Shown piece after piece: positions 18,974-28,259 of a stretch of 64,000 nt of DNA. How positions within the stretch are numbered: position 1 is the stretch's first letter; each line of letters begins with the position of its first letter. This DNA is from Reddybacter sp041277045 (GTDB taxonomy: Bacteria; Pseudomonadota; Gammaproteobacteria; Pseudomonadales; Porticoccaceae): assembly GCA_041277045.1 (NCBI GenBank), contig JBGFSY010000004.1:62001-126000 (forward strand), in the 5' to 3' direction. Made by a program: the position numbers and the translations under genes. The notes under the pieces are model-generated. The model was not told the origin of the DNA and made no database searches. It saw only the letters and a program-made list of their open reading frames with translations.

Positions 18974-20200
18974 GTGTCTCAAAGAATGTCATCCAAGCCA
19001 CCCCTGCTGCTTTTGTGTCATCGAATTCCCTTCCCCCCGAATAAGGGCGATAAAATCCGCTCCTACCATTTACTACGTTATCTTAGTGAGCATTATCAGG
19101 TGTATCTTGGTGCGTTTGTCGATGATCCAGAGGATTGGCAGTATGCCGATAAACTAGAAGAGCTTTGTGAAGAAGTTTGTCTAGTTACGCTAAATCCAAA
19201 ATTAGCCCGTTTAAAGAGTTTACAGGCTTTCTGCAAGGGTGAAGCTTTATCACTGCCCTATTATTTAAGTGGAGAAATGACTCGCTGGGTCAATAAATTA
19301 GAGGCTTCGAAGGGTATTGAAAGAGTGGTTGTTTATTCTGCCGTAATGGCTCAATACATAGCGGGAGCGAAATACGAAACTAGTACAAAAATTGCCGACA
19401 TGGTTGATGTCGATTCTGAGAAGTGGCGTGAATATTCGCAGCAGAAGAACTTTCCTATGAGCTGGGTTTACCGCCGTGAAGCGCAACGCCTGCTCAAGTT
19501 TGAGCACCACGTGGCCGAAAGTTTTGACCGCAGTTTATTTGTTTCAACAGCCGAAGCAGACAAGTTTAAAGAGCTGGCGCCTGATGTTGCCTCTCGCGTA
19601 GGTAGCTATAGCAATGGTGTTGATATTGAATGCTTTTGCCCGCAACGGAGTTTTTCCTCGCCTTACAAAGAGAATGAAAATGCGTTGGTCTTTACCGGTG
19701 CAATGGACTACTGGCCGAATATTGATGCGGTTCGCTGGTTTGCCAGAGACGTTTTTCCGGCAGTTATGCTGAATAATCCACAGGCGCGTTTTTATATCGT
19801 GGGCAGTAATCCGGCTGCTCAGGTGCGCAAGTTGGCCGACTTGCCGGGGGTTGTGGTAACGGGGCGGGTGGATGATGTACGCCCTTATCTCACCCATGCA
19901 GCTGTGGCCATTGCGCCGATGCGTATTGCCCGCGGTATTCAAAATAAAGTGCTTGAAGCGATGGCGATGGCCCGGCCCGTGATTGTTAGTGAAGCCGGTA
20001 TAGAGGGTATTAAGGCGATTCACGGGCAGGATGTGCTCGTTGCCAGGCAAGCAAGTGACTACGGCCGGTATTTAGAAGGTGTGCTGGCCCATAATTATGA
20101 AGGCTTAGGGCCTTCTGCACGACGTAGAGTGATACAAGACTTTAGCTGGGAAAATAATTTACCCCTGGTTGGGCAATTACTTGAGAAGAAATCAGCTTAG
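18974..20200 (+). CDS. XrtA-associated family 4-type glycosyltransferase (TIGR03087-like)
   Basis: The 408-residue GT-B fold glycosyltransferase starts with LCHRIPFPPNKGDKIRSYHLLRYL, the N terminus typical of the exosortase-linked transferase family. Its C-terminal donor domain carries VFTGAMDYWPNIDAVRWF, FYIVGSNPAAQVRKL, VVVTGRVDDVRPYL and APMRIARGIQNKVLEAMAMARPVI, with the E(x7)E nucleotide-sugar motif region. It would add one sugar to the lipid-linked repeat unit on the cytoplasmic face. The GTG at 18974 is used in this call; the ATG at 18986 is an equally acceptable start. It is 5 nt downstream of the FemAB-like gene. Confidence 0.9.
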   Translation: MSQRMSSKPPLLLLCHRIPFPPNKGDKIRSYHLLRYLSEHYQVYLGAFVDDPEDWQYADKLEELCEEVCLVTLNPKLARLKSLQAFCKGEALSLPYYLSGEMTRWVNKLEASKGIERVVVYSAVMAQYIAGAKYETSTKIADMVDVDSEKWREYSQQKNFPMSWVYRREAQRLLKFEHHVAESFDRSLFVSTAEADKFKELAPDVASRVGSYSNGVDIECFCPQRSFSSPYKENENALVFTGAMDYWPNIDAVRWFARDVFPAVMLNNPQARFYIVGSNPAAQVRKLADLPGVVVTGRVDDVRPYLTHAAVAIAPMRIARGIQNKVLEAMAMARPVIVSEAGIEGIKAIHGQDVLVARQASDYGRYLEGVLAHNYEGLGPSARRRVIQDFSWENNLPLVGQLLEKKSA

Positions 20201-20211
20201 CGTTTGAAAAT

Positions 20212-21798
20212 ATGAATGATATGGATGATCAAAAAAACTCAATGGACAATAAAGAAGGGCGTTTCGATAAGCGTTATTTATTTATTGCGGTCGCTTATTG
20301 CTTGGCTCTTGTACTGGTTTTTTATCAGACTGTTGAGTCAATGGTGGCAATATGGTGGCGTTCTGAAACGTTTGCCCATGGGTTTTTGATTGCGCCTATT
20401 GTCATTTGGCTGATTTGGGAAAAGCGGCAAGAGTTGTCTCGTTTAGTGCCAGAGGCCCAATATATAGCCTTGGTCCCCCTGTTCTTATTCGGGTTTTTCT
20501 GGCTCTTTGGTCAGGTTGTTGACGCGGCTGTAGTCCAACAAATTGCCTTGATTGGCATTTTGGTGAGTGGGCTTTGGGCCATTTTTGGTACGTCGGTAGT
20601 TTGGGCTATCGCCTTTCCTTTAGCTTTTTTGTTTTTTGCCGTGCCTATAGGCGAAGGGCTGATTCCTGTATTGATGGAGTTCACCGCTGACTTTACGGTG
20701 GGCCTGCTAAAGCTAACCGGTATACCCGTCTATCGAGAGGGCCTATTTTTTACCCTGCCTAGTGGCAATTGGTCGGTAGTTGAAGGCTGTAGTGGTGTTC
20801 GGTATTTGATTGCTTCAGTTACCCTCGGTTGTTTATTTGCTTATCTGAGTTATCAAAGTCTAATGAAGCGAGGATTTTTTATTGCCGCGTCATTCATTGT
20901 TCCGGTTATTGCTAACGGACTTCGGGCTTATATGATTGTCATGATTGGCCATCTGAGTAGCATGAAGTTGGCTACCGGCGTTGATCATTTAATTTACGGC
21001 TGGGTGTTTTTTGGCCTGGTGATGTTCGTATTATTCGGCGTGGGCTCTATTTGGCGGGATCAAGAGGCGTCGGCAGTGATGGCGACCTCAGCAACGCAAA
21101 ATGACGCCGTAGGCGAGCAGACAAAGGTAAAACCTTATATCTCATCAGTGGTCGTTTTGCTGCTGGCCAGTGTTTGGCCTCTCACTGCTTACCTGGTGGA
21201 TAATCAACAACCCCTTACGCCTATTGCACCCCTGGAGGCACCTCTGGGCAGTGATGATTGGGTTCAACAAGATGATGAGAGCTGGCAATGGCGCCCCGTA
21301 GTGAAAGGCGTTGATGGCGAGTTCCATCAGTTTTATCAGCGTGATGGCATTACGGTGAGTATTTATACCGGCCAATATTTAACGCAGAATCAAAATAAAG
21401 AGCTGATTAATAGTCAGAATGTCTTGGCAGTGCAAAAGTCTCCTGACTGGCGAATTGTTGGCCGCTCTAAGGTGGCATTGAATCTGGCCGGCAATACCGT
21501 CGAGGTAGACCAAGCCCACATTAAAGGCAGTGGTTCAAACTTGCTCACTCTACGCTGGTATCGCCTCGGTGATAAATATACCGCCAATCCCTATATCGGC
21601 AAATTATTAGGAGGGGTGGTAAAGCTTACTTTCGGCCGACGCGATGGGGCTTATATCACCGTCACCACCCGTATTGACGACGAGGCTAATCTGCCTTTCG
21701 ATACCCTGCAAGACTTTATAAACATCATGCTCCCAGGTCTGGAGGCTCAGCTCGACCGTGTTGTAGGTGTCGGGTTCGAAGGCTTAACGCTTGAGTGA
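20212..21798 (+). CDS. xrtA: Exosortase A with C-terminal EpsI domain
   Basis: Exosortase A is an integral-membrane transpeptidase-like protease that recognises the PEP-CTERM sorting tail and processes proteins destined for the cell surface. Residues 20-285 hold about eight membrane helices with the catalytic signature EGCSGVRYL (Cys193), NGLRAYMIV (Arg238) and VDHLIYGW (His259). After a helix and a linker (about 310) comes a soluble EpsI-type domain (about 340-528, GVDGEFHQFYQRDGITVSIYTG). This fusion is common for the XrtA type. It overlaps the next glycosyltransferase by 8 nt. No PEP-CTERM substrate gene is visible in the window, so targets must be elsewhere. Confidence 0.93.
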   Translation: MNDMDDQKNSMDNKEGRFDKRYLFIAVAYCLALVLVFYQTVESMVAIWWRSETFAHGFLIAPIVIWLIWEKRQELSRLVPEAQYIALVPLFLFGFFWLFGQVVDAAVVQQIALIGILVSGLWAIFGTSVVWAIAFPLAFLFFAVPIGEGLIPVLMEFTADFTVGLLKLTGIPVYREGLFFTLPSGNWSVVEGCSGVRYLIASVTLGCLFAYLSYQSLMKRGFFIAASFIVPVIANGLRAYMIVMIGHLSSMKLATGVDHLIYGWVFFGLVMFVLFGVGSIWRDQEASAVMATSATQNDAVGEQTKVKPYISSVVVLLLASVWPLTAYLVDNQQPLTPIAPLEAPLGSDDWVQQDDESWQWRPVVKGVDGEFHQFYQRDGITVSIYTGQYLTQNQNKELINSQNVLAVQKSPDWRIVGRSKVALNLAGNTVEVDQAHIKGSGSNLLTLRWYRLGDKYTANPYIGKLLGGVVKLTFGRRDGAYITVTTRIDDEANLPFDTLQDFINIMLPGLEAQLDRVVGVGFEGLTLE

Positions 21799-23011
21799 GC
21801 CCGCTGCCCGACGCGACGGACAGACTCCGCCCTTAGTTGCGCATGTTATCTACGCACTGGGCACGGGTGGACTGGAAAATGGTCTGGTGAATATCATCAA
21901 CCGAGCTTGTCCCGAACGCTATCGTCACGTCATTATTTGTCTGACTCGCGCGGAGGGCTTTGAACGTCGTATCACGGCGCCAAATGTTGAAGTTATTTCA
22001 CTGCATAAACGCCCCGGTCATGATTTTGCGGTGTATTGGCGATTATGGCGAACTTTGCTCAGGCTGCGTCCGGCTATTGTGCACACGCGCAATTTAGCCG
22101 CTTTGGAAATGCAAGCGATTGCCGCTTTAATACCGGGTGTCAGGCGTGTTCACGGCGAGCACGGCCGCGATATTCACGATATTGATGGCACGAATAAAAA
22201 ATACAATTTTTTACGTAAGTCTTTACGCCCTCTCGTTCACCGCTATATCGCCGTTAGTCAGGATTTAGCGCAGTGGTTGGCTGAGGTTGTTGAAGTGCCT
22301 GCTGCGAAAATAAAACAAATCTATAATGGTGTTGATCAGCGAAGGTTTTCTCCAGGGCCAGTGAGTGTATCCACTCCGGCTGGTTTTATGGCGGCGGATA
22401 TACAAATTATCGGTACTGTTGGGCGCTTGGCCGGGGTTAAAGATCAACTGACTTTAATTGAAGCTTTTGACCTACTTGTACAAGGTGATTCAACACAGAA
22501 ACAACTGCGTTTAATCATTGTTGGCGATGGGCCAATGCAGCAAACCTTGTGCGAAAAAATAATCGAGCTAGGTTTGGGGGGCTATATCTGGATGCCCGGT
22601 GACCGGGAGGATATCCCCGAGCTGTTACGTATGATGGATGTTTTCGTTTTACCCTCCCTGGGGGAGGGTATTTCGAATACTCTACTCGAAGCCATGGCAA
22701 CAGGCCTGCCCCTTGTCGCAACGCGCGTTGGGGGTAATCCAGAATTAATTGAAGACGGCGTTAACGGTTGTTTGGTGCCCGTTGGTGATGCTGTGGCATT
22801 GGCTAGCCATTTAAAAGAAATTCTTGCCGAGCCTCAGACATTAGCTTCATACGGTGAAAATAGTTTGCATAAAGTCGGACAATGTTTTGACTGGGATAGC
22901 ACAGTCGAGCAGTATCTCGCCGTTTACGACCAGTTATTAGGGCGAGTGAAAAAAGTACCATCCAATGTTAAGCCAGTGAATGATAAACAATCTACCAGCG
23001 GGAGCGCTTAG
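21791..23011 (+). CDS. XrtA-associated glycosyltransferase (TIGR03088-like)
   Basis: This 406-residue GT-B glycosyltransferase has the N-terminal loop AHVIYALGTGGLENGLVNIIN, RVHGEHGRDIHDIDG and VSQDLAQWL in the acceptor domain, and GTVGRLAGVKDQLTLIEAF, LIIVGDGPMQQTL, MPGDREDIPELLRMMDVFVLPSLGEGISNTLLEAMATG and VGGNPELIEDGVNG in the donor domain. The last region is the family 4 E-x7-E donor site. It overlaps the exosortase stop by 8 nt from a TTG start, so translation is probably coupled. The family is a standard component of exosortase-A loci, with the sugar specificity unknown. Confidence 0.9.
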   Translation: MSEPAARRDGQTPPLVAHVIYALGTGGLENGLVNIINRACPERYRHVIICLTRAEGFERRITAPNVEVISLHKRPGHDFAVYWRLWRTLLRLRPAIVHTRNLAALEMQAIAALIPGVRRVHGEHGRDIHDIDGTNKKYNFLRKSLRPLVHRYIAVSQDLAQWLAEVVEVPAAKIKQIYNGVDQRRFSPGPVSVSTPAGFMAADIQIIGTVGRLAGVKDQLTLIEAFDLLVQGDSTQKQLRLIIVGDGPMQQTLCEKIIELGLGGYIWMPGDREDIPELLRMMDVFVLPSLGEGISNTLLEAMATGLPLVATRVGGNPELIEDGVNGCLVPVGDAVALASHLKEILAEPQTLASYGENSLHKVGQCFDWDSTVEQYLAVYDQLLGRVKKVPSNVKPVNDKQSTSGSA

Positions 23012-23018
23012 TTAAATA

Positions 23019-24905
23019 ATGTGTGGCATTGCAGGAATATTGGATACCCGAGGGCAACAAGATATTGACCGCGACTTGCTGGGGCGGATGAATCAATCAC
23101 AATTTCATCGCGGCCCCGATGAAGGTGGGCAGCACTTTGAACCGGGCCTTGGTCTAGCCCATCGGCGCTTATCGATTATTGATCTGTCTTCCGGTCAGCA
23201 GCCGATGTACAACGACGATAAAAGTGTTTGCGTCGTATTCAATGGCGAAATTTATAATTTCCCCACCCTAAGAAAAGAACTCGAAGCCAAAGGCTATGTT
23301 TTTAAAAGCCATTGTGACACCGAGGTGATCGTCCATGGTTGGAGCGCCTGGGGCGAGGCCTGCGTTGATAAATTCAGAGGCATGTTTGCCTTTGCAATAT
23401 GGGATAGAAAGCAACGCAGCCTGTTTCTGGCTCGGGATCGTCTGGGCATTAAACCACTATTTTATTCACTGTTGCCCGATGGACAGTTTATCTTTGGTTC
23501 GGAACTTAAAGTACTTAAGTGCCACCCAGGTTTACCAACAAAAATGAACCCCCAGGCGGTAGAGGATTATTTTTCCCTCGGTTATATCCCCGAGCCAAAG
23601 ACGATTTATCAGGGCGTGTACAAGCTTGATCCCGGGCATACATTGACAGTCAAACAGGGGCAGAGCGAATTGCGTTCAAACGAGTATTGGGATATTCCCT
23701 TTACACCCGTCTCCTACAGTTCAGAGCAAGACTTGGAAGAAGAGCTCATCCACCGCCTGCGTGAGGCGGTTGATATACGCATGGTTTCCGAAGTGCCCCT
23801 CGGTGCATTTTTATCCGGTGGTGTTGACTCCAGTGCCGTGGTGGCAATGATGGCCGGTTTACAGAAAGAACCGGTAAACACCTGTTCCATTGGTTTTGAC
23901 GTCAAAGGTTTTGATGAATCAGTTTACGCTCAGGAAGTCGCTGAACAATTTAACACCCACCACCATGTCAATATTGTCGACCCCAATGACTTCGATTTAA
24001 TTGACGAATTGGCCGGCCTTTATGATGAGCCCTTTGCCGATAGTTCGGCACTGCCAACCTATAGAGTTTGCCAGTTGGCCAAACAACGGGTCACGGTTGC
24101 TCTTTCGGGTGATGGGGGTGATGAACACTTCGCCGGTTATCGCCGTTACCGCTGGCATATGAATGAAGAAAAACTGCGTGGCCTGGTTCCAGACTCGATA
24201 CGCCAACCCCTCTTTGGTTTGGCTGGTAAGCTTTATCCAAAGCTAGGCTGGGCGCCTCGTGTCTTTCGTGCCAAAACAACGTTTCAATCCATGGCGCGGA
24301 ATCCGATCGAGGGTTATTTTCATAACTTTTCTATACTTATCGATGAGCAGCGGGAGCAGCTTTTCAGCGACTCTTTTAAACGAGAACTGCAGGGCTATAA
24401 AGCCTCTGAGGTATTTCATCACTATGCGGCGAAAGCGCCGACTGATGACCCCTTGTCTGTTGTTCAATATATCGATATGAAAACCTATCTAACGGGCGAT
24501 ATTCTAACCAAGGTCGATCGTGCCAGTATGGCCCATTCCCTGGAAGTGCGAGTGCCCCTACTCGACCACAAATTCGTAGAATGGGTATCGGGCTTGCCTT
24601 CTTCGATGAAGCTAAAAGGCCAGCAGGGCAAAGCGGTTTTCAAATCATCTCTCGAACCCCATCTTAGTAATAATATTCTTTATCGCGATAAAATGGGTTT
24701 TGCCGTGCCGTTAGCTCGTTGGTTTCGCGGCCCCTTAAAGGATAAATTGCGTGCGAGCTTATTTGACGGTGAGCTGTCTGCAACGGGAATGTTCGACAAT
24801 AATTATCTTGAGCAATTGTTTAATCAGCATCAATCGGGGCAGCGTGATAACAGCGCATCTTTGTGGTCACTACTGATGTTTAATGAAAGTCTGAAAAAAC
24901 TATAG
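23019..24905 (+). CDS. XrtA-associated glutamine-dependent amidotransferase (asparagine synthase-like)
   Basis: The 628-residue protein has an N-terminal class II glutaminase domain starting with the nucleophile Cys2 (MCGIAGILDTRG) and carrying FNGEIYNF and the CDTEVIVHGW segment, and a C-terminal adenylating synthetase domain with PP-loop LSGGVDSSAVVAMM (about 266-279) and VALSGDGGDEHFAGYRRY. Such AsnB-like enzymes in polysaccharide loci amidate a uronic-acid carboxylate or another acid, and this subfamily is specific to exosortase loci. True asparagine synthetase activity is possible but less likely from context. It starts 7 nt after the preceding glycosyltransferase. Confidence 0.92.
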   Translation: MCGIAGILDTRGQQDIDRDLLGRMNQSQFHRGPDEGGQHFEPGLGLAHRRLSIIDLSSGQQPMYNDDKSVCVVFNGEIYNFPTLRKELEAKGYVFKSHCDTEVIVHGWSAWGEACVDKFRGMFAFAIWDRKQRSLFLARDRLGIKPLFYSLLPDGQFIFGSELKVLKCHPGLPTKMNPQAVEDYFSLGYIPEPKTIYQGVYKLDPGHTLTVKQGQSELRSNEYWDIPFTPVSYSSEQDLEEELIHRLREAVDIRMVSEVPLGAFLSGGVDSSAVVAMMAGLQKEPVNTCSIGFDVKGFDESVYAQEVAEQFNTHHHVNIVDPNDFDLIDELAGLYDEPFADSSALPTYRVCQLAKQRVTVALSGDGGDEHFAGYRRYRWHMNEEKLRGLVPDSIRQPLFGLAGKLYPKLGWAPRVFRAKTTFQSMARNPIEGYFHNFSILIDEQREQLFSDSFKRELQGYKASEVFHHYAAKAPTDDPLSVVQYIDMKTYLTGDILTKVDRASMAHSLEVRVPLLDHKFVEWVSGLPSSMKLKGQQGKAVFKSSLEPHLSNNILYRDKMGFAVPLARWFRGPLKDKLRASLFDGELSATGMFDNNYLEQLFNQHQSGQRDNSASLWSLLMFNESLKKL

Positions 24906-24924
24906 CTCCGAGTCCAATAAGCCA

Positions 24925-26154
24925 ATGAAAATCCTGCATATTCTCGACCACTCTATTCCCCTGCACAGTGGCTACACTTTTCGCACTCGGGCTATTCTTG
25001 AACAGCAGCGGTCCAGGGGTTGGCAAACCTTCCATCTGACATCGGCAAAGCATCAGGGTGCTACTCAGGATATTGAAGAGATTGATGGTTTTCAGTTTTT
25101 TCGTACCCGTCCTAAGGCGGGAGTTTTATCTCGGCTGCCAATTTTAAATCAGCTAGCGATTGTTCGCAGTCTTGAAAAGCGCATTGAGCAGGTCATTAAA
25201 GAAGTAAAACCTGACGTACTCCATGCCCATTCGCCCGCGCTTAATGGACTGGCGGCAGTCAGGGCTGGGCGGCGAAATAAAATTCCCGTGGTCTACGAAT
25301 GTCGTGCTTTTTGGGAAGATGCGGCCGTTGATCACGGTACCAGTAACGAGGGCGGCTTACGTTATCGGCTGACAAAAGCACTTGAGACCTATGTATTTCG
25401 CCATGCTGATGCGATAACCACCATTTGTGAGGGCTTGCGTAGCGACATTATAAGCCGAGGCATTGCTGCCAATAAAATCACGGTGATTCCCAATGCTGTC
25501 GACATCGAGCGTTTTACCTTCGATGTTGAGGCCGATGCTGACCTGAGAGAAGAACTAAACTTGAGCGGGAAAAAAGTACTGGGTTTTATAGGCTCTTTTT
25601 ACGCCTATGAAGGTTTGCCATTATTGCTCGACGCTATGCCGGAGATGCTCAAGCGTTCAGCCGATATACGTTTATTGCTGGTCGGCGGTGGGCCCCAAGA
25701 AGCACTGATTAAAAATAAGGTCATCGAGTTAGGCCTGGAAAATGAAGTCATATTTACGGGGCGGGTGCCCCATGACCAGGTTCAGGCTTATTACAATCAG
25801 GTTGATGTTTTTGTCTATCCTCGTCTCGCTATGCGCCTGACTGAACTGGTGACGCCATTAAAACCCCTTGAGGCGATGGCGCAAGGACGATTGGTCGTTG
25901 CCTCTGATGTTGGTGGTCACAAAGAGTTAATTCGCGACCGTCAGAACGGCCATCTATTTAAAGCGGGTGATGCAGATGACCTGGCACAAACAGTGACAGG
26001 GCTACTATCAGCCAAATTAAAGTGGCCTGCATTAAAAAAAGCGGGCCGCGAGTACGTAGAGACCGAACGTAACTGGCAGGTGAGCGTGGCCAATTATCAG
26101 TCGGTTTATCCGGGCTTGGTGTCGGGTAATTCTGACCTGGTATCGGATACTTAG
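24925..26154 (+). CDS. Exosortase-A-associated glycosyltransferase (TIGR04063-like)
   Basis: This 409-residue GT4-type glycosyltransferase opens with MKILHILDHSIPLHSGYTFRTRAIL, the characteristic start of the exosortase-associated family. The acceptor domain has VLHAHSPALNGLAA, the donor domain GFIGSFYAYEGLPLLLDAMPEML, LLLVGGGPQEALIKN, VIFTGRVPHDQVQAYYNQVDVFVYPRL and LEAMAQGRLVVASDVGGHKELI. It would act on the cytoplasmic face on the lipid-linked intermediate. It begins 19 nt after the amidotransferase, and the next glycosyltransferase starts 2 nt after its stop. Confidence 0.9.
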   Translation: MKILHILDHSIPLHSGYTFRTRAILEQQRSRGWQTFHLTSAKHQGATQDIEEIDGFQFFRTRPKAGVLSRLPILNQLAIVRSLEKRIEQVIKEVKPDVLHAHSPALNGLAAVRAGRRNKIPVVYECRAFWEDAAVDHGTSNEGGLRYRLTKALETYVFRHADAITTICEGLRSDIISRGIAANKITVIPNAVDIERFTFDVEADADLREELNLSGKKVLGFIGSFYAYEGLPLLLDAMPEMLKRSADIRLLLVGGGPQEALIKNKVIELGLENEVIFTGRVPHDQVQAYYNQVDVFVYPRLAMRLTELVTPLKPLEAMAQGRLVVASDVGGHKELIRDRQNGHLFKAGDADDLAQTVTGLLSAKLKWPALKKAGREYVETERNWQVSVANYQSVYPGLVSGNSDLVSDT

Positions 26155-26156
26155 AG

Positions 26157-27362
26157 GTGGCCGAGCAATCGACAAAATTACTGGTCTTTTCATCGCTGTT
26201 CCCCAGTAAGGTGCAGCCGGGGTCAGGCTTGTTTATCCGTGAACGACTGTTTCGCGCTGGCAAGCACCTTCCAGTGGTCGTGGTATCGCCCGTACCGTGG
26301 TTTCCTTTGCAAGGCTTAATTCGTTATTTCAAACCTGCTTATCGCCTACAGCCGCCAAAGCGTGAAGAGCAACAGGGCGTGATGGTTTACCATCCACGCT
26401 TCCTTGCTGTGCCAGGTGTGCTGCGCCGGCTCGATGGCCTGTCGATGGCCCTGTGTAGTCTGTTTCTTTTGTTGCGCCTGAAACGTAGTTTTAAATTCAC
26501 TTTAATTGATTCTCACTTTGCCTGGCCCGATGGCTACGGGGCAACTTTACTGGGGCGTTGGTTGCATGTTCCGGTGACGATCACCTTGCGTGGTACGGAA
26601 GTGCCGCACTCTAAAGACTCGCTTAAACGCACTAAAATATTACTGGCCTTGAGTCGAGCAGCGCGAGTATTTGCCGTCGCCGAATCACTCAAGCGCCATG
26701 TTGTGGCCCTGGGTGCCAGAGCAGAAAAAATTCAAGTCGTGGGCAATGGTGTAGACACCGAACGTTTTGTTGAGGAAAACCAGGCAGAAGCTCGGGAGCG
26801 CTTTGATTTGCCTGTCGATGCACAGGTACTGGTGACGGTGGGTGGCCTGGTTGAGCGTAAGGGCTTTCATCGCGTGATTGAGCTTATGCCCGCATTACTT
26901 GAAGAATTCCCTCGACTGTACTATTTAGTGGTGGGTGGTGCGTGTGCAGAAGGTGATTGGCGCGAACGCCTCGAAGGTCAAGCGAGTGCGTTAGGCGTGC
27001 GTGATAGGGTGTTGTTTATCGGTGCTATTGCACCTGATGAGCTGCGTTGGCCGCTTTCTGCGGCGGATATTTTTGTGTTGCCAACGTCCAATGAAGGCTG
27101 GGCCAATGTCTTCTTAGAGGCTATGGCCTGTGGTCTACCCGTCGTAACGAGCGATGTGGGGGGCAACCCGGAAGTGGTCTGTAATGATGAGCTAGGGACT
27201 ATAGTGCCCTTTGGCCAGCCCCCGCTCCTGCTGAAGGCAATTGTTAGCGCGCTCAATAAAAAATGGCAGCGTGAGAGAATTGTGACTTACGCTAAAAATA
27301 ATAGCTGGGATCATCGGGTCGAGCATTTATTGGCCGCGTTTGCAGAAATTCAAGAGCTTTAA
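26157..27362 (+). CDS. Family 4 glycosyltransferase
   Basis: The 401-residue GT-B enzyme ends the intact polysaccharide cluster. The N-terminal domain has VFSSLFPSKVQPGSGLFIRERL and SHFAWPDGYGATLLGRWL, the C-terminal domain VGGLVERKGFHRVIELMPALL, YLVVGGACAEGDWRERL, VLFIGAIAPDELRWPLSAADIFVLPTSNEGWANVFLEAMACG and VVTSDVGGNPEVV. These are donor-site motifs of family 4. The GTG at 26157 lies 2 nt after the preceding stop and follows AGAGG, so it is part of the same operon. Which sugar is added cannot be told. Confidence 0.9.
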   Translation: MAEQSTKLLVFSSLFPSKVQPGSGLFIRERLFRAGKHLPVVVVSPVPWFPLQGLIRYFKPAYRLQPPKREEQQGVMVYHPRFLAVPGVLRRLDGLSMALCSLFLLLRLKRSFKFTLIDSHFAWPDGYGATLLGRWLHVPVTITLRGTEVPHSKDSLKRTKILLALSRAARVFAVAESLKRHVVALGARAEKIQVVGNGVDTERFVEENQAEARERFDLPVDAQVLVTVGGLVERKGFHRVIELMPALLEEFPRLYYLVVGGACAEGDWRERLEGQASALGVRDRVLFIGAIAPDELRWPLSAADIFVLPTSNEGWANVFLEAMACGLPVVTSDVGGNPEVVCNDELGTIVPFGQPPLLLKAIVSALNKKWQRERIVTYAKNNSWDHRVEHLLAAFAEIQEL

Positions 27363-27386
27363 TTCGAGTGAAGGAGAGAGGGGGGT

Positions 27387-28240
27387 GTGAGCCAACAGCA
27401 AGGCAGTGACTTTGTCCCGATATTTGCAGGCGGTGGCATTCGGCTCTCCGCTCACATTGGTATTCTTCACGCCCTGGAAACACTGGAGGTTAAGTTCGAT
27501 CATCTGGTGGGCGTATCCGGCGGCAGTATTATCGGTGCTCTTTATGCAGCGGGATTTCTCTACCGGAAACTAAACAGCTGGCCCTTAAAACAAACTTTTC
27601 GAAATTTAAAGGGTATTCTATTCTTCAATTGTTAAAAGCCGGTGGCCTGTGTACGGGTGCCGCTTTTGAAAAATGGGTGGAGGGCTTGCTGGATGGTCGT
27701 TGCTTTAAAGACCTACCGCGCAACCTGCACATTGTTGCCACTGATGTGGTGACAGGCAGCCCGGTTATTTTTAATAAAACCCTGGCACCCGATCTTAAAG
27801 TATCAAAGGCGGTGCGCTATTCCATGTCGATCCCTCTGCTGTTTACCTTTAATCAATACGAAAATCATATATTGGTCGATGGTAGCATCCTCGCTGAAGA
27901 TGCCTTGCATCGAGACTGGTCGGGCTGTGGTACGCCCGTCATCTGTTTTCGTATGCGCAGTGTGGAGTTATCCAATAACGTGACGGTCGATGGTTTGTTC
28001 CCTTTGAAAGGCTATTTTACCCTGCTTATCTGTACCTTTATGAATACGATTTCCCGTGAGTACATCAACGATAAATTTTGGGATCACGCCGTTGTCGTCA
28101 ATACGGGTGCGATATCGCCCGTGGAATTTAATCTTAGTGATGGGGACAAAGAACAGCTGTTTTTACAGGGTTACAACACGGCGATGGAGGTCATACCCTT
28201 AAAGGTATTTGCTGCTAAAAGTGCGACCGAGCAATACTAA
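27387..28240 (+). pseudogene. Patatin-like phospholipase, frameshifted
   Basis: Two frames together encode one patatin-family lipid acyl hydrolase. Frame one (27387-27635) gives the oxyanion motif FAGGGIRLSAHIGIL and the nucleophile elbow GVSGGSIIGALYAAG. Downstream, the second frame gives TKQLALKTNFSKFKGYS, then LLKAGGLCTGAAFEKWV and the catalytic-Asp motif VDGSILAED. Homology carries across the switch at about 27570-27577 (CTAAACAG), and one missing A in that short A-run restores a single frame of about 285 codons. The gene is therefore broken by a single-base deletion, or the assembly has an error there. It directly follows the polysaccharide genes (24 nt) and is convergent with viaA. Confidence 0.87.
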
Positions 28241-28259
28241 ATAAATTCTTTTGTGCTTA

